From Thereva unica (Eukaryota; Arthropoda; Insecta; Diptera; Therevidae): DNA of 64,000 nt. Within the stretch, counting starts at the first letter, position 1. Every line of letters starts with the position of its first letter. Of the stretch, positions 55,613-64,000 are shown piece by piece. Location of the stretch: NCBI GenBank assembly GCA_949987705.1, contig OX465286.1:16133676-16197675 (forward strand). Reading direction: 5' to 3'. Under the pieces are notes generated by a model, which was not told the origin of the DNA, searched no databases, and saw only the letters and a program-made list of their open reading frames with translations. The position numbers and the translations under genes were made by a program.

Positions 55613-56580
55613 CATATATATATGTATCCTTAAAATACTTGTTAAAAAAAATTGTACTGCCAGACTGTATTCATCTCCTTTCTGCCATGTCCGATTCTAA
55701 AAATATCGAAAATGATCTAAAAATAACCCCCGGAAAATGGTCTCGCCATTACTACTGCGTTTTTATAGCATATAATATATCCCTGACATTCCTGACATAC
55801 CCTACAGCCTTGCCCAGCGAATCCACAGCCATATATATATATATATATATATATACATACAAACTCGCCGACAAAATGACTGAACAGAAAAATCGAACCA
55901 GGGCAAAAAGGAAAACATCAGCATCTCGGTCAAATACCTACAGAAAAGCTACTATATCCCCAGTTAAATGGATTATCAACAGGTAGGAATTGGCTATCAT
56001 CTGGTCTGCACATAGCCAAAAGGTATGTACTATATATATGTATATATATATATGCATGTATATATATACTACACATAGAGACCCTCCACAGTGCTAGAAA
56101 CAGGCCAAAATCATGAGCTTTTTTCACTGCTCCGGTTTTGTTGTTATTTGAGGGTTGTGTATGTGCTTTAGCTGGATAACAAAAGTGCCTTATTGTTATG
56201 TACTTTCACGGGCACCGGGCTGCATACACATAGCATAACAACATAACATACCCCGGGTATATGCCCTGCCGGCTTAAGGAGCCTCTTCACAAAAATCCGA
56301 CAAGACACACCGGCGGCAATCGATATATTGATTTAAACATGAGCGCCATAAAAAAAATACACAACGTTCAAAAGGAAAACACGAAATATGCTCCTCTATA
56401 TACATATGTATATACACCCAGGCACAAAAAAACGTTTCAATGGTCAGTTAAAGGTCAAATAGGATACTTACTATATATACACACGCCGCCCGCCACATGG
56501 AGAGAGTGAGTGGAGAGTACGAGCAGCGTAACTACACCCGGTCAGCCTCGAAAGGACACACGACGTTTTATTTATTTATT
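55613..56580. other. Unassigned DNA with (TA)n tracts
   Basis: (TA)n microsatellites lie at 55832-55853 and 56031-56068. Open frames (55639-55986 plus, 55930-56127 minus, 56261-56509 plus) have no domain. Nothing else is seen. Confidence 0.5.
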
Positions 56581-57589
56581 TTTATATTTACTTTTTTTTT
56601 TTAAAACACAGGGACAAGGACCAGGTTGTACTGCGGGAGACCGGCAAGGTCGTCCTTGGCCTTGAACTGAAGCTGGGGGTGTGCTGAGAGTGCCCAAAAC
56701 CGTAATAACAAACCAAAAATAATTTTCTTTAATATTGTTTTTCGCGATATCGTTGTACTCTGGATAAGCTGAACGGACGATGTTTCAGCGCGAAACAACA
56801 CGAAGTAACAAACTGTACAAGACTACACAAAAATGAAAAAATATGAAATAATGAACGAGATTTACCAGAACTTCTCGTTTATTTCAAACTAATTAAAACA
56901 TAAATAAACAAACCTAAAAGAAAAGAACTTAAACTTAAGGGAATAAGAAATAAAATTAAACACTAAATAAACAAACCTAAAAGAAGAAAAAAAACTTAAA
57001 CTTAAAAGAATAATAAATAAAACTAAACACTTTTAATCTAAACAATAATTTAAAACTTAAAACTAACACTACGCAAACAAAACATAACAAACCCGAGCAT
57101 AAATAACACCTAAAAAGAAACAACAATGAAAAAACTGATAATAAAACTATTTTAAAATAAATTACCCTAATCAATCGCCAATTAACTATCAATTAATTAT
57201 TAATTTCAATTATTTAAAAAACCACAAAAAATAATAATAAAAACAATTAATTAGTTCGAAACCACAGAAATAAAAACAACTTTAACCCGCCAACTGAAAT
57301 GTCAGTGACAATCAGCTGATTGCAAGGAAGTTGAATTGACTGGAACTATCATCGCCATTTTAAAATAGTTCCAGTGGCAGGATCGCCATTTTTTCGACCA
57401 GTGAAAATTGCCATCCCCACTTGCGAGCTCTGGGGGGCTATATAACTCGATGCACGGCAAGAAACTTCGCCTTTATGTCGCTTCGAATAAAGGTAATGCT
57501 GATTGGGTTTACAATCAGTTTAGATAGGGCTTAGATAGCTAGCGAGTGTTCACCGCAGGCTCTTAAAGGTTTAGCTAGGAATTTAAAAT
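56581..57589. other. AT-rich DNA with a 63-bp duplication and a core-promoter-like site
   Basis: TAAATAAACAAACCTAAAAG occurs at 56901 and 56964, marking a tandem duplication of 63 bp. Near 57432-57495 the sequence GGGGGGCTATATAACTCG lies 50 bp before TTCGAATAAAGG; a TATA box followed by a polyadenylation signal is a layout found in LTRs. No second LTR, primer site or coding region supports an LTR element. Confidence 0.4.
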
Positions 57590-58040
57590 CATTTTTTCAG
57601 AACTCTGAATTTTTTTTGAATTTCTATTTTTCGGAGACTTAGAAATTTTTCATAATTTCTATTTTTCTGAAACTTAGAAAAAAGTTGGGAATTATATTTT
57701 TCTAGAACTTAGAAAAATTTTGAAGGTTCTATTTTTCGGAAACTTAGAAAATTTTCGTGATTTCTATTTTTCTGAAACTTAGAAAAATTTGGAAATTTTA
57801 TTTTTCTAAAACTTAGAAAAATTTTGAAGATTTTATTTTTCGGAAACTTAGAAAATTTTCGTGATTTCTATTTTTCTGAAACTTGGAAAAATTTGGGAAT
57901 TTTATTTTTCTAAAACTTAGAAAAATTTTGAAGGTTTTATTTTTCAGAAACTTAGAATAGTTTCGTGGTTTCAATTTTTCTGAAACTTGGAAGGGTTTTG
58001 GAATTTATATTTTTCTAAACATAGAAAAATTTAGAGTTCA
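57590..58040. repeat. 35-bp AT-rich repeat in a 104-bp higher-order unit
   Basis: The basic unit is about 35 bp around TTTCTATTTTTCTGAAACTT and AGAAAA. Three variants (CTGAAACTT, CTAAAACTT, CGGAAACTT) repeat in order. The first variant's ATTTC block starts at 57651, 57756, 57860 and 57964, giving spacings of 104-105 bp. Confidence 0.9.
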
Positions 58041-58464
58041 GATTTGTCTGAAGTTTTTAAAAAAATTTCAACAGTTTTAAAAACAAGACCACAATTTGTG
58101 TTAACACTAACACGAAGATACCAAATAACCTTCCACACTAACAATTGGTATTTGGGAATTTCAACCTTGGAGTTTGCCAAGGTGTACATACTAACTCATT
58201 GGAATTTGCCAATAATAAAAAAATAATTTGACAGATAACTAATAAGTATCTTTTCAGCTCCAACTACGGAACATTTTTTATTTTTTTTAATTTTTTATTT
58301 TAAGATTTTTATTTGAATTAATATACAAATTTAACGTAACGTAGCTTTAAATAGTAGATATTAAGTTAGCATTGTACCATATAGGCAAGAATAAAATTGT
58401 TTTAAACTGACCCAAGCTCTTTCTTTTGAGCAAGAACCAACCTATCCATTTTTTTACATTGCAG

Positions 58465-58529
58465 CTAAGCGACGCCGCAACAGACGAGGTGCACGACGTG
58501 TCCTTGCAGTTGGTGACCTACCACAACAA
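58465..58529 (+). other. Candidate 65-nt host exon
   Basis: A polypyrimidine tract and acceptor (ATTTTTTTACATTGCAG) precede a GC-rich 65-nt stretch, which ends at CAACAA|GTGAGG, a fair donor. Within it frame 1 reads LSDAATDEVHDVSLQLVTYH and the frame in another phase reads KRRRNRRGARRVLAVGDLP. Base composition is sharply different from the AT-rich flanks and from nearby transposons. No neighbouring exon is found, and no protein family is recognised. It could instead be a fragment of an element. Confidence 0.35.
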
Positions 58530-58659
58530 GTGAGGAAATCTTGACCCAATTAAACATTATTACTAGAACGGCCCCGATGTACTTGCTCCACAGTCCAGCC
58601 ATAGGGAAAAGGGTACAATGAAATAAGGACGAACCATTTTTGATTTTATATTGAGATCT

Positions 58660-58800
58660 GTCAGAAATATCCTTGATAAGAACTACAATTTTGTATGTGG
58701 CACACCTAGACTCATGTCATGCCGTTAGCCACGCCATATGGTACAATGCCTTAATAGTAAGCTTAGTTTTGAAGGATAGATGAAAGATATGACAGGTTAA
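58660..58800 (-). mobile_element. NLR-A 3' UTR relic
   Basis: TTGTATGTGGCAC, then CATGTCATGCCGTTAGCC, ATGGTACAATG and TAAGCTTAGT follow the order of the NLR-A 3' end at 35440-35550. The sequence is diverged and short. Confidence 0.6.
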
Positions 58801-58929
58801 ATGCACAACAAAAGACGCACGGGGAATATAGTCTAAAAATGAAGAACGGTATACGCTCTCAATTTTTCTAGACTAAACCGACAACCAGAATGGAGCGTTG
58901 AGAAAAAAATTATATACGACGAAGAAAAC

Positions 58930-59062
58930 AGGCAACTACGTTCGTGACCATAAAGGATGACATTAGCATACTCAGTAGACCGGTGCTCGTTCAATTGGAT
59001 AGGTCAAGCAGCATTGGATGTGGTTAGTACTTAATTGGGTGACCGCGCTTGGAAAAAGAACG
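58930..59062 (+). pseudogene. 5S rRNA-like sequence (pseudogene or 5S-derived SINE head)
   Basis: The segment GGTGCTCGTTCAATTGGATA, then TCAAGCAGCATTGGATG, GGTTAGTACTTAATTGGGTG and ACCGCGCTTGGAAA follows the order of 5S rRNA, including its internal promoter (A box around AAGCAGC, C box around TGGGTGACCGC). The first part (GCAACTACG, GACCATA) is also recognisable but with an insertion. It is too diverged to be a functional 5S gene. Confidence 0.8.
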
Positions 59063-59219
59063 ACACACTCGCATGAGGGAATGGGGTCTATGCCGAAGCG
59101 CCAATATTAGGGCTAAGGTATATCCGGGGCCTTGAACCTCAAGTTCTTAGAAAAGCATTTTGCAATTACTATAGGCTTGGGTTGAGTTTTACTGAATCTA
59201 CATTTCCAGCAGACTAACG

Positions 59220-59490
59220 TCTAAAAGTTCGTTTATAAATAAAGCAATTTGTCTTTGGAATAATCTCCCACAGTTTCCCGAACTCGTACAACACCCAAGA
59301 GCTCAAACGTAAGGTTCATCGCCACCTGCTCCAACACCCCACCTCGAGCACCACTGATCTATCACATTCTCTTCTATCTTTCAAATCAAGCTTGCTACAA
59401 GTCATTGCACCATGACCTGAACGACATGACAGATTGATAGTACAAAGGGTTATTACTAAGCTTGGTTTTCTCACATAAAAACAAAAACTA
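59220..59490 (+). mobile_element. NLR-A 3'-end relic
   Basis: Plus-strand translation near 59227 gives SFINKAICLWNNLP, matching SFVNRTTRLWNNLS at the NLR-A C-terminus. The 3' UTR follows with ATTGCACCATGACCTGAACG, GATAGTACAAAGGGTTATTA and TCACATAAAAAC. It is 5'-truncated. Confidence 0.8.
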
Positions 59491-59614
59491 GCTATAAGGA
59501 CTTTGTCGTAAAATACCGTTAAGAACAGAGAGGGAGTGGGTCAACAGAGACGTCTTGAAGAACTCCTCTCAAAGAATCAGTCATGCTTAGAGGCAGGGGT
59601 CTATCTATTTAGAG

Positions 59615-59680
59615 CAGTGGTCTCCAAAGTTTTTTGACCACATACCCTAATGGCGAAAGTAATCATTTATTGTACCCCCG
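59615..59680 (+). mobile_element. hAT left-end fragment
   Basis: CAGTGGTCTCCAAAGTTTTT is a hAT-type terminal sequence like that at 5047. No right end or target duplication is visible; NLR-C copy C follows it. Confidence 0.55.
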
Positions 59681-60300
59681 GGTACGAGGAACTACGGAGA
59701 TCCCTTCACGTCGTGAACGGAGAAATAGACTACACAGTTTTCTGGGTGCTATAAACTTCTTTACTGATAGCTCTAAGCTCGAGGTTCGGGTGGGAGGAGG
59801 AGTCTTTTCCCCAGAGCTTGGGAATACAGTCTCCTTCCGACTACCCGAGCACTGCAGTATATACCAAGCGGAGGTTCTAGCCATACAAGAGGCTGTTCTG
59901 CAAATCACCCAGCAAGGCGAGAAGAATTGTCTACATCTTCTCAGACAGTCAAGCGGGTCTGAAAGACCTGCGCTCTTGCACTAACAACTCCAGAAATATC
60001 TCTGAAAGCCGCAGATCTTTTAACAAGATTCCTCAGCAGTTCAGCACCCTCCTCGTATGGGTGCCCGGTCACCGAAATGTAGAGGGAAATCGTAAAGCTG
60101 ACGAACTGGCTACGCTCCTTCCAGAAAAGCAAAGAATTGGTATGCCTTGGGCCACCTTCAAACTCCGTTGCAAACAGCACACAATGCAAAAAGCGCAAAA
60201 GCATTGGAGGGATCTTAATAAATGCACCTTGGCGAAATTAACCTGGTCCTCTTATGATCTCAGGCGGACCACTTCACTATTGAGCCTCGAAAGACAAGAT
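59680..60300 (+). mobile_element. NLR-C copy C, RNase H part
   Basis: The segment is colinear with NLR-C copy A from about 26245 to 27100, without the 224-bp MITE. It encodes INFFTDSSKLEVRVGGGVFS (DGS changed to DSS), YQAEVLAIQEAVLQI, and in another frame WVPGHRNVEGNRKADELA followed by MPWATFKLRCKQHTM. Frameshifts near 59920 make it non-functional. Confidence 0.88.
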
Positions 60301-60304
60301 GATA

Positions 60305-60356
60305 AAATAGCTTCAAAAATCACTTTCGCGTTGACTTTAGGATGTAAACGCGGCTT
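60305..60356 (-). mobile_element. Right end of the 178-bp MITE family
   Basis: ATCACTTTCGCGTTGACTTT, then AGGATGTAAACGCGGCTT, matches the right terminal repeat of the MITE at 18766-18943. Only one end is present, at the junction between NLR-C and NLR-A fragments. Confidence 0.75.
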
Positions 60357-60575
60357 CATACACCTCGCGAGTCCTGGAGAATGGAGTCCTGTCCATGGAG
60401 TGGGCGTTGTACTCTTGAATGGCAGTTCGGTTTCGGGCAAAGAATTTGAGGCGAACAGAGGTGTCAATTCGGCATTGGATTTGCTTTCTGGTATCACCTC
60501 CCCATTATAAATGACAGAAGGTGTTATGGAAGAGGCAAAATTCTTCTTGGTAGAAGTTATCAAGGACTCAGGGGC
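60357..60575 (-). mobile_element. NLR-A internal fragment
   Basis: ACACCTCGCGAGTCCTG, then the GTTTCTGTCTG-like GCATTGGATTTGCTTTCTG and ATCACC blocks, align with NLR-A at 37138-37390 in the same orientation. It is about 80% similar by eye and broken. Confidence 0.8.
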
Positions 60576-60954
60576 CTAGCGAAAGGGTTTTGGGGGTCAA
60601 TACCCGGGTTTTTTGCTTATAACTCGCAAACTATCTCTAACACAGTATAATTGTACTTACTCTCTGGAGAAGAATCCATTTTACCCAAAAGTAAACAGGT
60701 AAACGTACTGAAATCTACACGCGAAAACCTAACACGTGCTTTTGCTCCGAGAGAACGCCCTGTGTATAGCGTGTTCGACGCTCACTTTCCAAATGGAATA
60801 CAAAAGAGATTTCGAACATCTGCCTCTTACCAAGAGCCCTGAACTACTCCAGGAGGGCCACTATACCTAACCCACGTGAAAAAAGTCCCTAAATATAAAC
60901 TTTCGTTTTGGTACTTTTGTCCAGGTTTTGGGGATTTCAGACCACTGTGCGACG
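60576..60954. other. Unassigned DNA
   Basis: No recognised feature. An open frame at 60651-60842 (63 aa) has no domain. Confidence 0.45.
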
Positions 60955-61301
60955 GTCCTTCGCCTTTCCCACTTGGCCTACATAACTTTCTTTCTTTCTT
61001 CTTCCCTCTTTACATTCCGTATATCAAAGCCCGCTCCCCGCTCATCCAAGCGCATGTCATCGGTCGGTTGATGTGATTCGACTCATTTCAGGAGCCATAA
61101 CACTCCAGCGAGTTGTTTCTCGATGCCCCGATGTCAGAGTCGCGATTGGCTTGGTTGTGGCAATTAGTTCCTTCACTCCTTTCTCTTTCTTCACTATCTT
61201 CCGGCTGGAGCTGCTGTTCGACATTTCACTCTATATGAAAAATAGATCGTCGGCAGTACAAAGGGGCTTTTCCTGAGCCTTTAGTCTTGCACATAAAAAA
61301 A
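60955..61301 (+). mobile_element. tRNA-derived SINE copy, head missing
   Basis: The body matches 61920-62331: GTCCTTCGCCTTTCCCACTT, CATAACTTTC, CACTCCAGCGAGTTGTTTCT, CTATCTTCCGGCTGGAGCTG and CAGTACAAAGGGGCTTTTCC, then CACATAAAAAAAA. The tRNA-like head is absent. Confidence 0.85.
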
Positions 61302-61813
61302 ATTGGTCGAAATCGCCAAGCCACCATTGGCAAGTGTGTCACCTTGAGTTCCTGGTCCTGTGTTCCAGTGACTGAGTCGATTTCTAAGCCGATTTCGGTA
61401 TCAACCACCTCGCCATTAACAGTGGATGGTGCTTCGGTCACGGAAGTTCCAGTGATAGAGTCGACCTCTATGCCGGTCTTGGCAGCAACCACTCTGCCTC
61501 TTACAGTGGATGGTCCACCGGCAATCGAAGCTGCAGACCCTCTTGAGCCTCAGACCCCTCTGGTACGGTATCTAGATCTTTAAATATCTTCATCTCAAAA
61601 TTCTCTCCCGAAACTAAGATGGAGACTGTCTGTGAATTTTTAAGAAATAAATCTATAGACCCAGGAACTGTTCACTGCAAAAGAGTCAGCAAGGCGTTCA
61701 AGCCTGTTGCATCTTTTATTTTGTCTGCACTGCCTGTTACTGCCGGGATACTCTTAGATCCAGATTTCTGGCCTGCTGATGCCCTTACCAAGCTTCTTGT
61801 TCCACGAACCTGA
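61302..61813 (+). pseudogene. NLR-B ORF1 relic with a short internal repeat
   Basis: The frame 61619-61813 reads METVCEFLRNKSIDPGTVHC, then FKPVASFILSALP and DPDFWPADALTKLLVP, which resembles the C-terminal domain of ORF1 proteins in CR1/Jockey-type elements (FWPxGxxVRxF). Upstream, 61287-61583 has a duplicated block (SISKPISVSTTSPLTVDG and STSMPVLAATTLPLTVDG). ORF2 sequence follows after the SINE at 61843, in the expected order. Confidence 0.6.
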
Positions 61814-61842
61814 AATCGATGTTATCATGCATCATGTAAAGT

Positions 61843-62331
61843 GGGGGGCCTCGGCAGTCTAGGGGTAAGGCGCCTGACTGCTATCCCAGAGGTCCCGGGT
61901 TCGAATTCCGGCCAGTCCCACAGTCCTTCGCCTTTTCCACTTTCCCACCCACATAACTTTCCTTCTTTCTTCTCCCCTCTTTTCATTCCTGATTCCTCCT
62001 GTCATAGCTTTCGCTAGTCCTTCCCCGCTCCACCAAGCGCATGCCATCGGTTGGCTGATGAGATTCAACTCGTTTCAAGAGGCATAACACTCCAGCGAGT
62101 TGTTTCTCAAAATGCCCTGATGCCAGAGTCGCGAAATGGTTGGAAAATATGTAGGTGGAATAAAAATATCGCGGCTAGGTTGTGGCAGCTCCTTCCTACT
62201 TCTCTTTCTCTCGTTCTACTCTCTATCTTCCGGCTAGAGCTTCTGTTCGACATTCTATACGAAAAACATAGATTGTCGAACAGTACAAAGGGGCTTTCCT
62301 TAAGCCTCTAGTCTATCACATAAAAAAAAAC
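61843..62331 (+). mobile_element. tRNA-derived SINE with intact tRNA-like head
   Basis: The head (61846-61920) has an A-box-like CAGTCTAGGGGTAAGGCG and an excellent B box GGTTCGAATTC at 61898-61908. A 400-bp unrelated body follows and the element ends in CACATAAAAAAAAA. The presence of both boxes means Pol III promotion. The anticodon region (GACTGCTATCCCAGAGG) does not pair as a functional tRNA. It lies between the NLR-B ORF1 and ORF2 remnants. Members of the family are at 16768-16942 and 60955-61301. Confidence 0.85.
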
Positions 62332-62339
62332 GTTTCCAC

Positions 62340-62690
62340 TTCGAGCGTTCCACAGATATAAAAAAGTCAAGACGCGTTCCCTCTACTACCAGAGCGTAAG
62401 AGGTCCCAGGTTTAAAACTAAAGACATCCTTCAAAAATCGCTGGCTACTGGTCTCGATGTCATAGCATTCACTGAAACTTGGCTCCATGTCGGGATTCTC
62501 AACTTTTGAACCTTTCGATTCCTCCTACCAAGTCGTTCGAATGGAACCGTCAGCGCTTGATTGTGCTGAGTTGGTTAATTTTTCTTGGCCCAGCTGAGAA
62601 GTGTGCTTTCTGTGTTAAAAGGGTTTCCTCTATTATTATAATTTTGCCGTCCCTCATTTTTGACGCTCTGGACATTTACCCGGTCTGCCC
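62340..62690 (+). mobile_element. NLR-B ORF2 start and 3' end, internally deleted
   Basis: The frame near 62384 reads YYQSVRGPRFKTKDILQKSL and then LDVIAFTETWLHVG, the start of a Jockey/CR1-type endonuclease, and after a frameshift PFDSSYQVVRMEPS. At about 62585 it jumps to CCCAGCTGAGAAGTGTGCTT, matching the NLR-B 3' UTR at 23270-23300. So the rest of ORF2 is deleted. A poly-C run at 62688-62699 follows. Confidence 0.72.
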
Positions 62691-62699
62691 CCCCCCCCC

Positions 62700-64000
62700 G
62701 TAGATTGGGCCCTGACTCGAAGAGGAAATTGTATCACGGTTTGAAGAGACCAGAGCAGAAACACGACCATCGGTAAAGAGTAGATTTGTAAAATTCAGGA
62801 AGAAAAGCAGTTATTCGAAGAAAGGAAGTAAGGATATACGAGGTTCCCGGCTTGGTAGCTATAAAACGCACTCAGTTTGCTGTCGGAGAGTAGTTGTACC
62901 CTAAGTTCCATGCGCCATATGAGGTATAGTTCGCGTCAAGGAAAAACACAGGTACGAAGTTCAGAAAGTCGCACTCAAGAAACACGAGTAAAAATAAAAT
63001 GTGGCCTTACAACGGGCGAACACAAACGTGATTGCCGTGGCTCAAATTTGCCGTGATATACCCGCGTGCACAGCTTAGTTCTTGGCCATTAAAATCTTTT
63101 GGTCAAGTTTGGCCGCCGTGATGCCGTATGTGCTCCCATTAAAATGGTTAAAAGTTCTACGGCCATCCTATCGCCCTTAAAAAGCCAAGTGGCCGTTGTT
63201 CGCCCGCCGTAAGCAATTTTTCATTTCTACTCGAGAGGCCTCATTTCTATAAGTTTTTCTGTAGATAATATGATACCATGGGTGCAAATGGAATACGTCA
63301 GCCGATTCAAATTAGAGGACATTCAGAATGGCCGGATATGGGAACAAGTACAACCATAGACGACCAACGGTACGTCGATTAACGATGAAGAATAGTTTCT
63401 GCTGAATTGCAAATCATTTTTGCAATATACAGAGAATAGAGTCAGTCAAGTTAAGTCGCGTCTGTCAAGTCTCAAAAAGTTATGTGTTTCAGCATTTCTC
63501 GAAATACATCCCCGAAAGGGGTGAGCCATGGTGGAATAGGATGCATGGTAATTTTTTTTCTTTTGGGTCAGATGGTATAAATACTATAATACTTAAATAA
63601 TGAAACATTTATTTCAGCATTTTTCGATATTCAAACGCCAAGGGGCTGAAATGGGGGTTCAAAGTTTGTCAACTCGAAACCTACACATATATATAGAGGG
63701 TGCAGAGGAAGTCCGGCTACGATCCGATATTTTCTGAAATGTAATTTTTAGGGAAAAGGTTTCATGCTCAGATTGTAGGGTGGAATCGTTTGCACACAAA
63801 ATTTAACCCTTCTCAGTGGAGCAAGGAGCCCCCAAAATTCGTCAAAAATCAAAATTATCCCCAAAACACACCCGGGCACAAGGAAGCTTCGGATAAAAAT
63901 AAATTTCCGACAAAAGTTGCACATTTCTCTTCGGAGACTCATAATCCGTGAGAAAAGTGGAGGTTGCCAATATTCACCCCGCCTCCTCACCCTGCCAAAG
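62700..64000. other. Unassigned DNA
   Basis: Apart from the candidate MITE at 63006-63213, nothing is recognised. AGCATTT(T/C)TCGA occurs at 63493 and 63620 with similar surroundings (CGCCAAGGGG / CCCGAAAGGGG), hinting at a diverged duplication of about 127 bp. Confidence 0.4.
63006..63213. mobile_element. Candidate foldback element/MITE
   Basis: CTTACAACGGGCGAACACAA at the left and the complement of GTTCGCCCGCCGTAAG at the right form an imperfect inverted repeat of about 18 bp. The interior is rich in GCCGT and TGGCC words. No target duplication is evident. Confidence 0.45.

Noticed and set aside
56600..57500. Possible solo LTR
   Set aside because: TATA and AATAAA-like signals exist but there are no TG...CA borders, duplicate LTR, primer site or target duplication that I can show.
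61846..61920. Functional tRNA gene
   Set aside because: The B box is good but the anticodon arm does not pair and a SINE body with poly-A tail follows, as in its sister copy.

Overview
This is an AT-rich eukaryotic window, almost certainly from an arthropod and most likely an insect. The evidence is the mix of elements: RNase H-bearing LOA/R1-like and I-like non-LTR retrotransposons, RTE elements ending in ATGATG repeats, a PIF/Harbinger transposon with an antisense MADF-type protein, and a (CCTAA)n tract matching the insect telomere repeat. The order of insect cannot be fixed. No complete host protein gene was found. The window reads as intergenic or intronic DNA overrun by nested transposons and satellites. 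The only candidate host coding piece is a 65-nt GC-rich segment with splice-like borders at 58465-58529. Family names used below are working names: NLR-A (CR1/Jockey supergroup, 978-aa ORF), NLR-B (CR1/Jockey-like, separate family), NLR-C (LOA/R1-like with RNase H), NLR-D (I-like with RNase H, TAA-type tail), RTE-1 and RTE-2.

Layout. 1-15.6 kb holds unique AT-rich DNA, a 151-bp tandem array (1931-2410), a hAT element with a perfect 8-bp target duplication enclosing a mariner-like transposase relic (5047-6198), a minisatellite (6425-6905), and decayed fragments of RTE-1, NLR-A, an RNase H element and NLR-D. 15.6-18.6 kb is a three-layer nest: a SINE inside RTE-1 inside an inverted NLR-C copy. 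18.6-22.2 kb has a 178-bp MITE and otherwise nothing recognised. 22.2-27.5 kb has a 5'-truncated NLR-B followed by the longest NLR-C copy, which is split by two MITEs and ends in (CCTAA)n. 27.5-33.9 kb is mostly unrecognised, with a 234/210-bp higher-order repeat at 29.9-30.8 kb.

33.9-44.4 kb is the most striking block. A decayed RTE-2 is interrupted by NLR-A, which carries the only full-length intact ORF in the window (978 aa, minus strand). NLR-A is in turn interrupted 15 bp upstream of its start codon by a 4.76-kb hAT-like element with a perfect 8-bp target duplication. That element has no recognised gene and is filled by two unrelated satellites, a TACTATG array and a 108-bp array of about 21 units. 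44.4-51.4 kb holds further NLR-A, NLR-D and R1-like fragments, the best NLR-D copy, and a dispersed repeat with one diverged monomer of the 108-bp satellite.

51.5-55.4 kb is a PIF/Harbinger element with near-perfect terminal inverted repeats. Its transposase exons (plus strand, internally deleted) and its MADF-protein exons (minus strand, clean phase-0 splice) are interdigitated, each gene having an exon inside the other's intron. 55.4-64 kb contains MITEs, a 104-bp higher-order AT-rich repeat, a 5S rRNA-like sequence, fragments of NLR-A, NLR-C and hAT, two copies of a tRNA-derived SINE (one with a recognisable head), and an internally deleted NLR-B copy that the SINE entered between ORF1 and ORF2. 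Several insertions are supported by an intact or related empty site elsewhere in the window, so their order can be read directly.
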